From Streptomyces endocoffeicus (GTDB lineage: Bacteria > Actinomycetota > Actinomycetes > Streptomycetales > Streptomycetaceae), in NCBI RefSeq assembly GCF_016741935.1, contig NZ_JAERRG010000027.1:62001-126000 (forward strand): DNA of 64,000 bases. The letters run 5' to 3'. Below the pieces are notes generated by a model, which was not told the DNA's origin, did no database searches, and saw only the letters and a program-made list of their open reading frames with translations. A program made the translations under genes and the position numbers. This document shows, piece after piece, positions 1-9,700 of this stretch. Each line of letters opens with the position of its first letter. Position 1 is the first letter of the stretch.

Positions 1-963
1 GAGGGGGTCGACGACCGTTCCGGCGTCGCCGACCGCCACCGTGTCGGAGCCACCGGTGGTGCCGACAACGGCGCCCGCCGCGGTGCGCCAGGTGCGGCCC
101 CGGTCGGAGCTGTAGACATAGCCGGTGTCGTGGTTGGTGAGACCGCCGCTCGCGCACATCACCGCGTTGCTCTGCTCGCGCCAGGTGTAGAAGGCCTGCA
201 GCCGGCCGTCGGGCCCGTAGTCGATGCCGTGCAGATACATGTTGCGGGCGGCGCTGGAACCGTGCTCGCTGCTGTAGGTGCCGGTGGCGGAGGACCACTC
301 GCCGAGGGCCCGCCACGTGGTGCCGTCGTACTCGGCGAGCGCGTTGCGGCCGTTGCCGGAGACGCCGACGCGGTAGCTGAGCTGAAGCCTGCCCTCGGGG
401 GTGGCGATGAACTGCGGGTAGGTGAACTGGGAGGTGAGCGCGAGGCCGTCGAGGGTGGTCTGGACGGCGCCGAACTGGCCGGTGGCCCAGGGGTGTCCGG
501 CGGGGTCGTCCACCAGCCCCGCCGCAGACTTCACGTAGAAGAAGCCGCTGCTGTGGGAGTCCATGTTCAGGTGCAGCCGGCCGTCGGTCCGCGAGATCCC
601 CATGGAGATGACGTTGTGGGAGTCGTCGGCGGTGAGCCGGTGCGGCAGGGTGACGGTCTGCCAGCTCTGCTGGGTGAGGGCGCGGCGCCCGATGACCGCA
701 CTGCGGTCCGCGGTGTACCAGGCGGCGTACTGATAGCCCTTGTAGGTGAGCAGCCCGTTCTTCTGGAAGGCGTTGTTGTTGACCAGGCCGTCGTACGACA
801 CGAAGTAGATTGCCTTCGCGTCGAGTTGGGTGTCGGCGGCTTGGTGCACGGCCGGGCCGGGAGCGGCGACGGAACCCGCGCTTGTGCTCGTGTCCGCGCC
901 CGCGCCCGGGGTTGCGGCGGCGAGCAGGGCGGTGGCCAGGACGGCGATGGCCAGTGGTCTCAT
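1..963 (-). CDS. Secreted BNR-repeat beta-propeller protein (partial, 3' end outside window)
   Basis: The gene runs leftward off the window; 321 codons are visible from ATG at 963. Residues 1-23 form a signal peptide (MRPLAIAVLATALLAA). The mature part resembles the BNR_4 family of secreted propeller proteins: Trp/Tyr-rich blades, the segment DDSHNVISMGI near residue 110, and an Asp-box S285-x-D287-x-G289-x-T291-W292. BNR_4-like folds include polysaccharide lyases and the GH145 rhamnohydrolase that act at rhamnose-uronic acid links, so the position beside a rhamnose operon suggests an extracellular enzyme releasing rhamnose-containing sugars. That role is inference; no catalytic residues can be assigned here. 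It is separated from rhaM by 230 bp carrying a dispersed repeat, so it may have its own promoter. Confidence 0.7.
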   Translation of the reverse strand, partial: MRPLAIAVLATALLAAATPGAGADTSTSAGSVAAPGPAVHQAADTQLDAKAIYFVSYDGLVNNNAFQKNGLLTYKGYQYAAWYTADRSAVIGRRALTQQSWQTVTLPHRLTADDSHNVISMGISRTDGRLHLNMDSHSSGFFYVKSAAGLVDDPAGHPWATGQFGAVQTTLDGLALTSQFTYPQFIATPEGRLQLSYRVGVSGNGRNALAEYDGTTWRALGEWSSATGTYSSEHGSSAARNMYLHGIDYGPDGRLQAFYTWREQSNAVMCASGGLTNHDTGYVYSSDRGRTWRTAAGAVVGTTGGSDTVAVGDAGTVVDPL

Positions 964-1010
964 GTCCGTTCCTTTCCTGGTGCGCTTGTGGGGGGGGAGC
1001 GAGTCTCTGT

Positions 1011-1105
1011 CCCCACCCCGCCCCTTCCCGAACCGTGGGCTCCGCCCCTGGACCCCGCGAATTCCGGGGGCGTCCCCGGCCCCGGGGCCAGGACGAGGCC
1101 GGAGC
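1011..1105. repeat. GC-rich dispersed intergenic repeat, copy 1
   Basis: The stretch starts with CCCCACCCCGCCCCTTCCCG followed by AA, then GC-rich segments able to fold. The same 22 bases recur at 11154-11175, again in an intergenic gap of this island. From memory this is a widespread Streptomyces intergenic repeat family; that needs a genome search. Just downstream (about 1105-1150) is another stretch, beginning GGGGCGCGGGGAACTGCGCG, of a type I also recall as repetitive in Streptomyces. Confidence 0.55.
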
Positions 1106-1193
1106 GCCCCGAAGGGGCGCGGGGAACTGCGCGACCAGCCACGACGGCGCCGCAGATGGCCGACGACGGACCGTGGCACCTTCAGCGGAGCGT

Positions 1194-1514
1194 TTACGCG
1201 AGGTGGAAGACCTCCGTCAGCGGCTGCATAGCCTCGTCCGGCCGCAGGCCGTCGCGCGCCTCGAAGAAGGGCGCCATCTCGGCCTGCCAGCGGGCATTGA
1301 CCTCGGTGGCGGCCATCGCTGCACGGGCCGCCTCGAAGTCCTCGGTCTCCAGATATCCGACGAGCAGCCCGTCCTCGCGCAGGAAGAGCGAGTAGTTGTG
1401 CCAGCCGGTCTCCGAGAGCGCCGCCCGCATCTCGGGCCAGACGGCCGCGTGCCGCTCGCGGTACTCCTCGATCCGGTCCTGGCGGACCTTCAGCAGAAAA
1501 CACACCCGCCGCAT
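1194..1514 (-). CDS. rhaM: L-rhamnose mutarotase
   Basis: This 106-residue protein matches the small dimeric L-rhamnose mutarotase family in length and sequence. It interconverts alpha and beta anomers of L-rhamnose after import, giving the isomerase its preferred form. The conserved Tyr18 and His22 of the active site are present (EEYRERHAAVWPEM), and the C-terminal half has the typical F-E-A and M-x-x-F segments. It starts 15 bp after the rhaS stop codon, so it is the last tightly linked gene of the importer operon. Rhizobial workers call the orthologue rhaU. Confidence 0.95.
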   Translation of the reverse strand: MRRVCFLLKVRQDRIEEYRERHAAVWPEMRAALSETGWHNYSLFLREDGLLVGYLETEDFEAARAAMAATEVNARWQAEMAPFFEARDGLRPDEAMQPLTEVFHLA

Positions 1515-1529
1515 CGCCGACCGCCCGCC

Positions 1530-2612
1530 TCAGAAGTGGTACTTGTCGATGTTGGACTTCTCGAAGACGGTGGGCGGGCCGAGGATGACCTCGCCGTCCT
1601 TGCCGACCGTGTACTCGCCCAGCTTCCCGGCCTTGAACTTCTCCCCCTCGGCCCCGGTGATCTGCCCGGAGGCGAGCGCGGCCGCGGCGTACGAACCGAG
1701 GTAGCCGAGCTTCTTGGGGTCCCAGAGCGCGAACTGCTCGACGGTGCCGTCCTTGACGTACTTGCGCATCTGGTTGGGCGTGCCGAGGCCGTTGAGGACC
1801 ACCTTGCCCTCGTACGAGGAGCCGCTGATGTAGCGGGCGGCCGCGGCGATGCCGACCGTGGTGGGCGCGATGATGCCCTTGAGCTTGGGGTACGCCTTGA
1901 GCAGGCCCTGGGTCTCCTGGAAGGACTTCTGGTCGTCGTCGTCCCCGTACACCGTCTTGACCAGCTTCATGTTCTTGTAGGCGGGCTTGCTCAGCTCGTC
2001 CTTCATGAAGCGGATCCAGGTGTTCTGGTTGGTGGCGTTCTGGGTGGCGGAGAGGATCGCGATCTGGCCCTTGTAGTCGAGCTGTTTGGCGAGGTGCTGG
2101 ACCTGGCTGCGGCCGATCTCCTCGGAGCTGGCCTGGTTGATGAAGAGCTGACGGCAGGCCGGGGCGGTGTCGGAGTCGTACGCCACCACCTTGATGTCCT
2201 TCTTCATGGCCTGTTTGAGCGGGCCGCACACCGCGTTGGGGTCGTTGGCCGCGATCAGGATGGCGTCCTGGCGCTGCTGGACCAGGGTGTTGATGTACGA
2301 CACCTGGGAGGAGGCGCTGGCGTCGGACGGGCCGACCTCCTTGCCCTTGCCGCCGAACTCCCCGGCGGCCGTGATCCCCGCCTCGTCGATGATCCTCTCG
2401 TAGGGGTTGTTGATCTGCTTGGGCAGGAAGGCCAGTTTGAGGCCCTTCTTCAGGGGGGCGCCGGGGTCGGCCTTGGCATCGCTCTTGGCGGCGCCGCCGT
2501 TGTCGTTGTCGTTCTTGGTGGTGCCGCCGCAGCCGGCCAGGGCCACGGCCAGGGCACAGACCGCGGCGGCGGTGGCGGCGGCGCGGCGGCGCGCGGTGGA
2601 GCGCTGGTTCAT
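1530..2612 (-). CDS. rhaS: Rhamnose ABC transporter substrate-binding lipoprotein
   Basis: 360 residues. ATG at 2612 is chosen because it gives a clean lipoprotein signal: Arg-rich start, hydrophobic core and lipobox LAGC with Cys28; the frame stays open upstream but that part overlaps the permease gene. The body is a periplasmic-binding-protein type 1 fold of the ribose/rhamnose class (IIDEAGITAAGEFGG near the start, ILIAANDPNAV in the middle, GLGTPNQMRKYVKDG near the end). It should capture extracellular L-rhamnose and deliver it to RhaP/RhaQ. A low-complexity Asn/Asp/Gly linker follows the lipidated Cys. It lies 29 bp after rhaQ. Confidence 0.93.
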   Translation of the reverse strand: MNQRSTARRRAAATAAAVCALAVALAGCGGTTKNDNDNGGAAKSDAKADPGAPLKKGLKLAFLPKQINNPYERIIDEAGITAAGEFGGKGKEVGPSDASASSQVSYINTLVQQRQDAILIAANDPNAVCGPLKQAMKKDIKVVAYDSDTAPACRQLFINQASSEEIGRSQVQHLAKQLDYKGQIAILSATQNATNQNTWIRFMKDELSKPAYKNMKLVKTVYGDDDDQKSFQETQGLLKAYPKLKGIIAPTTVGIAAAARYISGSSYEGKVVLNGLGTPNQMRKYVKDGTVEQFALWDPKKLGYLGSYAAAALASGQITGAEGEKFKAGKLGEYTVGKDGEVILGPPTVFEKSNIDKYHF

Positions 2613-2641
2613 GAGGAGACCTTTCGCGGTGCGTGGGTGGC

Positions 2642-3613
2642 TCAGCTGGTCGAGGCGGCGGCGCGCCGGTGACGCCAGGCGCCCACGGTGGTGATCAGAC
2701 GGGGGGTGAGGACGGAGGCCACCAGCAGCAGCCCGGTGACGATCACCTGGACCTCGTTGGCCACGTCGTTGAGGGTCAGCAGGTTCTTCAGGACGCCGAT
2801 GAGCAGCACCCCGGCGACGGCGCCGAACAGCGTGCCCTTGCCGCCGTCGAAGTCGACGCCGCCCAGCAGGACGGAGGCGATGACGAGCATTTCGAAGCCC
2901 TGGCCGTTGTCGGCCCGCGCGCTGCCGTACCGCAGGGTGAACACGACCCCCGCGAAGGCCGAGATCAGCCCGCTGACGACGAACAGCAGCAGCTTGACGC
3001 GTTTGACGCGGATGCCCGCGAAGTACGCGGCGTCCTCCTGGGCGCCGATGGCGAACAGCGACCTGCCGATGCCCGTGGCGTGCAGCACCACGGCGGCGAT
3101 GGCGGCCAGCACGATGAACAGCGTCACCGGATAGGTGAGGAAGGTACCGGGCACGGTGGTGGTGTCCACGGCCCACTTGGCGTACGTCTCGGGGAAGTCG
3201 GTGATGGCGTTGGAGCCGAGCACCACCGAGGCCAGCCCCCGGTAGAGCGCGAGCGTCCCGATGGTGACGGCCAGCGAGGGCAGCCCGACCCGGGTGACCA
3301 GCCAGCCGTTGAGCAGCCCGCCGGCCACCCCGACCAGCAGCACGATCGGCACGATGGTCTCGAACGCCCAGCCCGCGTCCCACAGTTGGCCGGTGAGCGC
3401 GCTGGACAGGCCGAGCATCGAGGCCACCGACAGATCCACCTGCCCGGCCACCACCAGCAGTGTCATCGGCAGCGCCATCAGCGCCACCTCGGCGATGTCG
3501 TTGAAGGCGAAGGCGAGGTTGTCGCGGCCGGCGAAGCCGTCCGTGGTGCCGAGGCCGGTGAGGAAGACGGCCACCAGCAGCACCCCGACGGCGGTGTCCC
3601 ACCTGAGCTTCAT
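2642..3613 (-). CDS. rhaQ: Rhamnose ABC transporter permease
   Basis: 323-residue polytopic membrane protein of the branched-chain/ribose-type permease family (BPD_transp_2). The family segment VVAGQVDLSVASMLGLSS lies near residue 60, and GGVDFDGGKGTLFGAVAG near 250 matches the conserved loop that contacts the ATPase. Start ATG at 3613 overlaps the stop of rhaP in an ATGA motif, which implies translational coupling. An open frame continues upstream inside rhaP, but the start chosen gives the normal family length. It should form the heterodimeric membrane channel with RhaP. Confidence 0.93.
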   Translation of the reverse strand: MKLRWDTAVGVLLVAVFLTGLGTTDGFAGRDNLAFAFNDIAEVALMALPMTLLVVAGQVDLSVASMLGLSSALTGQLWDAGWAFETIVPIVLLVGVAGGLLNGWLVTRVGLPSLAVTIGTLALYRGLASVVLGSNAITDFPETYAKWAVDTTTVPGTFLTYPVTLFIVLAAIAAVVLHATGIGRSLFAIGAQEDAAYFAGIRVKRVKLLLFVVSGLISAFAGVVFTLRYGSARADNGQGFEMLVIASVLLGGVDFDGGKGTLFGAVAGVLLIGVLKNLLTLNDVANEVQVIVTGLLLVASVLTPRLITTVGAWRHRRAAASTS

Positions 3614-4662
3614 CGCGCGCTCCTCTTCCTCAGCGCGCGGGTCATGCGCACCCGTACGATCCGGTCCACGCTGATGGCCGCCAGCAGCAGCGCACCGGCG
3701 ATGGCGTCCTGCCAGAAGGAGTCGACCTTCAGCACGGCCAGGGCGCTGCCGATGGTGGTGAGCAGCAGCGCGCCCAGCGCCGCGCCCCACACCGTGCCGG
3801 TGCCGCCGACGATGGCGACGCCACCGACCACCACCGCGCTGACCACGGTGAGTTCCCAGCCGTGGGCGTTGTCGGCGACGACGGTGCCGAAGCGTGCCAG
3901 CCACAGCGCGCCCGCGAAGCCCGAGACGGCGCCGGAGAACAGATACGCGGCCAGCACCCGCCGCCGGATCGGCACCCCGGCCAGCCGGGCGGCCTCCGGG
4001 CTGGAGCCGATGGCGTACAGCTCACGGCCACCGCGGTAGGTGCGCAGGACGTACGCGGTCCCGGCGAGCACCACGAAGGCGATCAGCGGGAGATACGGGA
4101 TGCCCAGCACGCTGCCGCTGCCGAGGTCCAGCACGGACTCCGGCACATCGGCGGCGTTGATCTGCTCGCCTTGCGCCCACCAGTAGTCGACGCCCTGGAT
4201 GATGTAGAGCATTCCGAGGGTCACCACCAGCGCGGGCACCCGTCCGAAGCTCACCAGCGCACCGCTGACGATGCCGCAGCCCGCGCCGACGAGGAGGCCG
4301 AGGGCCAGGACCGTCAGCGGCCCGTGGTCGGTGCCGGAGACGAACTTCCCGCAGGCGAAGGCGGACAGGCCCACCACGGAGCCGATGGACAGATCGATGT
4401 TGCGGGTGATGACCACGACCGACTGCCCGACCGCGAGCAGCACCAGGATGGCGGCGTTGAGCAGCAGGTCCTTGATGCCCTGGTCGTCGAGGAAGCGCGG
4501 TTCGGCGATCCAGGTGAACAGCACCAGCAGCACGAGGGCCCCGGCGATGCTGATCTCCCGCGCGCGGAAGACGGCGTCGACGAGCGAGCGCGCCGAGCGT
4601 GCCGAGCGCGCCGTCTCCGGCGCGGTGGCGGGTTTGTCGGGTTTCTCGATGGTCACGCTCAC
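3610..4662 (-). CDS. rhaP: Rhamnose ABC transporter permease
   Basis: 350-residue membrane protein paralogous to RhaQ (BPD_transp_2). The hallmark segment VVITRNIDLSIGSVVGLSA lies near residue 90 and VGGVAIVGGTGTVWGA near 285. GTG at 4662 overlaps the rhaT stop by four bases (GTGA). The N-terminus has a cytoplasmic Ala/Arg/Ser-rich stretch (ETARSARSARS) before the first membrane helix. RhaT, RhaP, RhaQ and RhaS together make a complete CUT2-type importer; the order matches the known rhizobial rhamnose transporter. Confidence 0.93.
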   Translation of the reverse strand: MSVTIEKPDKPATAPETARSARSARSLVDAVFRAREISIAGALVLLVLFTWIAEPRFLDDQGIKDLLLNAAILVLLAVGQSVVVITRNIDLSIGSVVGLSAFACGKFVSGTDHGPLTVLALGLLVGAGCGIVSGALVSFGRVPALVVTLGMLYIIQGVDYWWAQGEQINAADVPESVLDLGSGSVLGIPYLPLIAFVVLAGTAYVLRTYRGGRELYAIGSSPEAARLAGVPIRRRVLAAYLFSGAVSGFAGALWLARFGTVVADNAHGWELTVVSAVVVGGVAIVGGTGTVWGAALGALLLTTIGSALAVLKVDSFWQDAIAGALLLAAISVDRIVRVRMTRALRKRSAR

Positions 4663-6464
4663 GTGCGGGTCCCTTCTGCGGTGGCGCCGTCGGCGCCGGT
4701 GGGCCCGGTGGCGTGGGGGTGCCCGCTCGCGCCGGTGGCGCCGGTGGCGCCGGTGCGCCTGCTCGCGCCCGTGTCACCGGTGGCGCCGGTGGGCCCGCTC
4801 GCGCCCGTGTCACCGGTGGCGTCGGTGCGCCCGGTCGCGGCGGTGGCGCCTGTGTGCCCGCTCGCGCCGGTGGCATCGGTGGGCCCGGTCGCGGCGGCCT
4901 CGCCGGGGAGCGCGGTCGCGGCGGCCTCACCGGCGGCACCGGCGCCTTCGGCGCCACCCGTGAGCCCGGTCGCGGCGGCCATCACGGACTCCTCGGTGGC
5001 CTCGGCGCGCGGGATCTCGGCCACCAGCCGGCCCTCGTGCATCACCAGGACCCGGTCGGCCATGCCCAGCACCTCGGGCAGATCGGAGGAGATCATCAGC
5101 ACCGCGAGCCCGTCGGCGGCCAGCGACGACAGCAGCCGGTGCACCTCGGCCTTGGTGCCGACGTCGATCCCTCGCGTGGGCTCGTCCACGATGAGCACCG
5201 TGGGCTCGGTCGCCAGCCACTTGGCGAGCACGACCTTCTGCTGATTGCCGCCGGAGAGCACCCCGACGTGGTCGGCGAGGCTGCCGTACTTCAGCTGGAG
5301 CCGAACCGCCCAGTCGGCGGCGCGGCCGCGCTCCAGCGCCCGTTTCACCAGCCCGGCGCGGCCCAGCCGGTCCAGACCGGTCAGCCCGATGTTCCGCTCG
5401 ATGGACATCTCCATCACCAGCCCCCGCTGGCGCCGGTCCTCGGGGACGAGGGCGAGCCCGGCGTCCATGGCGGCGGTTGGCGAACCGGGCCGCAGCACCG
5501 CCCCGTCGACCCGCACCTCGCCCGCGTCCGCCCGGTCCACGCCGAAGACGGCCTGGGCGACCTCGGTGCGCCCGGCGCCGACCAGCCCGGCGAGCGCGAC
5601 GATCTCACCGCGCCGCACCTCGAAGGAGACGTCCCGGAAGACGCCCTCTCGGGTCAGCCGACGCACCGACAGCGCGGTCTCGCCGACCCGGCTGTCCTGC
5701 TTGGGGTAGAGCTCGGCCAGGTCCCGGCCGACCATGCGGCGGACCAGGGCGTCCTGGGTGAGGTCGGCCAGCGGTTCGGAGGCCACCCACCGGCCGTCCC
5801 GCAGGGTGGTGACCCGCTGGCAGAGTTCGAAGATCTCCTCCAGGCGGTGGGAGATGAACAGCACGGCGGCGCCCTCGGCGCGCAGCGTCTCGACGACCGA
5901 GAAGAGCCGGGCGGTCTCGCTCCCGGTGAGCGCCGCCGTCGGCTCGTCCATGATCAGCACCCGGGCGTCGAAGGAGAGCGCCTTGGCGATCTCGACGATC
6001 TGCTGGTCGGCGATGGACAGACCCCTGGCGGGCCGGTCCGGGTCGAGTTCGACGCCGAGCCGCGCCATCAGGGCGGCGGTGGAGGTCCGTACGGCCTTGT
6101 GGTCGATCCGGCCGAGGGCCCGGCGGGGCTGACGGCCCATGAAGATGTTCTCGGCGATGGACAGATCGGGGAAGAGTGTCGGCTCCTGGTAGATGACGGC
6201 GGTGCCGACGTCGCGGGCGTCGGCGGGGCCGTGGAAGACCACCGGCGCGCCGTCCAGCAGCACCCGGCCGGAGTCGGGCCGGTGCACCCCGGCGAGGATC
6301 TTGATGAGCGTCGACTTGCCCGCCCCGTTCTCACCGGCCAGGGCATGGGCCTCACCGGCGAAGAGCTCGAGCGAGACGTCCCGGAGGGCCCGTACGGCGC
6401 CGAAGGATTTGTTCACCCCCTCGAGGGCGAGGACCGGCACACCGGTCGAAGCAGGCTGGCTCAC
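4659..6464 (-). CDS. rhaT: Rhamnose ABC transporter ATPase with a collagen-like tail
   Basis: 601 residues, GTG start preceded by AGGAG. It has two fused nucleotide-binding domains as in RbsA/XylG-type sugar ATPases. Domain 1 has Walker A GENGAGKST (residues 44-52) and Walker B VLIMDEPTAAL. Domain 2 has the usual degenerate Walker A (GLVGAGRTEVA), a full signature LSGGNQQKVVLAKWL and Walker B VLIVDEPTRGIDVG. The family normally ends near residue 500. Here about 100 extra residues follow, rich in Gly-X-Thr triplets (GATGDTGASGPTGATGDTGA). The tail is encoded by a minisatellite at about 4690-4980. It energises rhamnose uptake; the tail's role is unknown. It is the first gene of the leftward operon. 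Confidence 0.95.
   Translation of the reverse strand: MSQPASTGVPVLALEGVNKSFGAVRALRDVSLELFAGEAHALAGENGAGKSTLIKILAGVHRPDSGRVLLDGAPVVFHGPADARDVGTAVIYQEPTLFPDLSIAENIFMGRQPRRALGRIDHKAVRTSTAALMARLGVELDPDRPARGLSIADQQIVEIAKALSFDARVLIMDEPTAALTGSETARLFSVVETLRAEGAAVLFISHRLEEIFELCQRVTTLRDGRWVASEPLADLTQDALVRRMVGRDLAELYPKQDSRVGETALSVRRLTREGVFRDVSFEVRRGEIVALAGLVGAGRTEVAQAVFGVDRADAGEVRVDGAVLRPGSPTAAMDAGLALVPEDRRQRGLVMEMSIERNIGLTGLDRLGRAGLVKRALERGRAADWAVRLQLKYGSLADHVGVLSGGNQQKVVLAKWLATEPTVLIVDEPTRGIDVGTKAEVHRLLSSLAADGLAVLMISSDLPEVLGMADRVLVMHEGRLVAEIPRAEATEESVMAAATGLTGGAEGAGAAGEAAATALPGEAAATGPTDATGASGHTGATAATGRTDATGDTGASGPTGATGDTGASRRTGATGATGASGHPHATGPTGADGATAEGTRT
4690..4980. repeat. Minisatellite encoding the Gly-X-Thr tail of RhaT
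   Basis: Degenerate tandem units of 9 bp and multiples (variants of GCGCCGGTG, GCGCCCGTGTCACCGGTG) extend to the 3' end of rhaT and stay in frame. They encode the collagen-like tail. Unit number could vary by replication slippage without breaking the frame. Confidence 0.8.
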
Positions 6465-6497
6465 GGAGTCTCCTGACGCGTACGCAGGGGCAATAAA

Positions 6498-6509
6498 TGA
6501 AATGTTTCA
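6498..6509. promoter_or_regulatory. LacI-type operator before the rhaT operon
   Basis: TGAAATGTTTCA is a palindrome about 35 bp upstream of the rhaT start. It has the same TGAA...TTCA arms as the boxes before the rhamnosidase and rhaI. Three matching sites at three catabolic promoters point to one rhamnose-responsive repressor, probably of the LacI family; its gene is not in this window. Confidence 0.7.
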
Positions 6510-6637
6510 ATGCCGGATTCCGGGAAGCTAGCGGCGCCCTATGCGGCCGTCAAGGGGGTGTGCACGGGATATACCCACATCGTTTCCACCCCCTTGACGC
6601 ACCCCGAGCCCCGGCCCTACGGTCCAGGCGCCTTGGA

Positions 6638-6680
6638 TTGAATCGTTTTCATCGATCGTTTTCATCGATCGTTTTCATCC
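6638..6680. promoter_or_regulatory. LacI-type operator with three 13-bp direct repeats before the rhamnosidase
   Basis: TTGAATCGTTTTCA (6638-6651) resembles the operator upstream of rhaI with one extra T in the centre. Its right half is then repeated: ATCGTTTTC begins at 6642, 6655 and 6668, an exact 13-bp period. The last copy ends 17 bp before the ribosome binding site GGAGGAAG (6697-6704), so a bound regulator would overlap the promoter or leader. Confidence 0.65.
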
Positions 6681-6707
6681 AGCCGTCCCTGGCCCTGGAG
6701 GAAGCTC

Positions 6708-9700
6708 GTGATCAGCAGACGCCACCTGCTCGCCACCACCGCTGCCACCGGTACGGCCCTCACGGGTCTGCCCGCCCTCACCCCGTCCGCCGCCGCCGAG
6801 GACCGCCCCGGCGCGGGGCTGCGGGTCCGGAGCACCACGGTGGAGTACGCGCCCCATCCGCTCGGCCTCGACACCGCCCGCCCCCGGCTGAGCTGGATCC
6901 TCGACTCGGACGCCCGCGACCAGCTCCAGAGCGCGTACCACATCCGGGTCGCCACCTCCCCCGACCGGCTCGGCGAGCCGGACGTCTGGGACAGCGGCAG
7001 GACGACATCGCGCCAGTCGGTCCTGGTCCCCTACGACGGACCGGCCCTGCGCCCGCGCACCCGCTACCACTGGTCGGTGCGGGTCTGGGACGGCCACGGC
7101 CACCCCTCCCCCTGGTCCGCCCCCGCCTGGTGGGAGACCGGGCTGCTGAACTCCGGTCAGTGGCAGGCCCGTTGGATCGCCGCGCCCGCCGCGCTGACCT
7201 CGCCCCCGTCCCTGGAGGGCGCCTCCTGGATCTGGTTCCCCGAGGGGGATCCGGCCACCGAGGCCCCGGCGGCCACCCGGTGGTTCCGTACCTCCGTCCA
7301 CGCCCCGGGCACCGTCCGCCGCGCCCGGCTGGTGGTGGCGGCCGACGACGGCTTCACCGCCCATGTGAACGGCACCGAGGTCGCCGCCCGCGAGGCGGTG
7401 GGCGCCCTCAAAACATGGAGCCATCCGGTCACCGTCGACGTCACCGAGTTCCTCGACCGGGGCGCCGCCACCCTCGCCATCGCGGCCACCAACGCCGAGA
7501 AGGGCCCGGCGGGGCTGCTCGCCACCCTGGAGCTCACCACCGAGGACGGCACCACCCACCACCACACGGACGCCACCTGGCACACCACCGCCGCCGAACC
7601 CCCCGCCACCTGGACGGACCCGGACTACGACGACGGCGGCTGGGCCACCGCCAAGCAGCTGGCAGCCTGGGGCAGCGGCCCCTGGGGCAAAGTGCTCCCC
7701 CTCCAGTCCCCCGCCCAGCTGCGCCGCGCCTTCCGGCTCACCAAGCCCGTGGCGCGTGCCCGGCTCTACTCCACCGCCCTGGGCCTCTACGAAGCCCACC
7801 TCAACGGTGTCCGCGTCGGCCGCGACCAGCTGGCACCCGGCTGGACCGACTACCGCAAGCGCGTGGCGTACCAGACCTACGACGTCACCGACGCCCTCCG
7901 CCGCGGGACGAACGCCCTCGGGGTGACCCTCGCACCCGGCTGGTACGCCGGGAACATCGCCTGGTTCGGCCAGACCCAGTACGGCGACCACGCCGCCCTG
8001 CTCGCCCAGCTGGAGGTCACGTACACCGACGGCAGCACCGAGCGCATCACCACCGACCAGCAGTGGCGCGCGGCCACCGGCCCGCTGCTGACCGCCGATC
8101 TGCTGATGGGCGAGGAGTACGACGCCCGCGCGGAGACCCCCGGCTGGACCTCACCGGGCTTCGACGACACCGGCTGGCGCCCCACCGTCACGGCCTCGGA
8201 CATCACGGCCGAGGTGGTGGCCCAGACCGATGTCCCGACCCGGGTGGAACGCGAGATCAAACCGGTCAAGGTCACCGAACCCGCCCCCGGTGTCCACCTC
8301 TTCGACCTGGGCCAGAACATGGTCGGCAGTGTCCGTCTCACGGTCTCCGGCCCGGCCGGCCACAAGGTCCGGATCCGCCACGCCGAGGTTCTCAACCCGG
8401 ACGGCACCGCCTACACGGCCAATCTGCGCACCGCCCGCCCCGTCGACACCTACACCCTCAAGGGCGGCGGCCGGGAGACCTACGAGCCGCGCTTCACCTT
8501 CCACGGCTTCCGCTACGTCGAGGTCACGGGCTACCCCGGAAAGCCATCACTCGACGCGATCACCGGCCGGGTGATGCACACCGCCGCCCCGTTCACCCTG
8601 TCGTTCCACACCGACTCGGCGATGCTCAACCAGCTGCACTCCAACATCACGTGGGGGCTGCGCGGCAACTTCCTGTCCATCCCCACCGACACCCCGGCGC
8701 GGGACGAACGGCTCGGCTGGACCGGCGACATCAACGTGTTCTCCAGCACCGCCGCGTACACCATGGAGTCCGCCCGCTTCCTCACCAAGTGGCTCCAGGA
8801 CCTGCGCGACGGCCAGACCGACGAGGGCTCCTTCCCCGATGTGGCACCCCACCTCGGCGACGTCGGCAACGGCGTGGCGGGCTGGGGCGACGCCGGGGTG
8901 ACCGTGCCCTGGAACCTCTACCAGGCGTACGGCGACACCCGGGTGCTGCGCGAGAACTGGCCGGCCATGCGGCGCTGGATCACCTACCTGGAAGAGCACA
9001 GCACCGATCTGCTGCGGCCCGCCGAGGGCTACGGCGACTGGCTCAGCGTCGAGGCGGACACCCCCAAGGACGTCATCGCCACCGCCTACTTCGCCCACGC
9101 CACCGACCTCGTCGCCCGCACCGCACACGTCCTGGGCGAGGACCCGGCCCCGTACGAGGACCTCCTGACCCGCGTCAAGGCGGCCTTCAACCGCGCGTAC
9201 GTCTCCGCCGACGGCAGGATCAAGGGCGACACCCAGACCGCGTACGTCCTGGCGCTCTCCATGGGCCTGCTCCCCGCCGGTCTCCGCACATCCGCGGCCG
9301 ATCGCCTCGTCGCCCTCATCAAGGACCGCGACTGGCATCTGTCCACCGGTTTCCTCGGCACCCCGCGGCTGCTTCCGACCCTCACCGAGGCCGGTCACAC
9401 GGACGTCGCCTACCGCCTGCTCCACCAGCGCACATTCCCCTCGTGGGGCTACCAGATCGACCGGGGCGCGACCACGATGTGGGAGCGCTGGGACTCGATC
9501 AAGCCGGACGGGAGCTTCCAGGACGTCGGGATGAACTCGTTCAACCACTACGCCTACGGCTCGGTCGGCGAGTGGATGTACCAGAACATCACCGGGATCG
9601 CCCCGGCCGCCCCCGGCTTCCGCGAGTTCCTCATCCGGCCGCGCCCCGGCGGCGAGGTGCGCTCCGCCGAGGGCCGCTACGACTCCCTCTACGGCCCGGT

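Noticed and set aside
130..1395. Long plus-strand open frame of 421 codons
   Set aside because: It overlaps the BNR gene and rhaM on the other strand, has no family match and shows the Gly/Ala/Arg composition typical of antisense frames in GC-rich DNA.
4690..4980. RhaT tail as a separate surface collagen-like gene
   Set aside because: It is in the same frame as the ATPase with no stop, start or ribosome binding site between.
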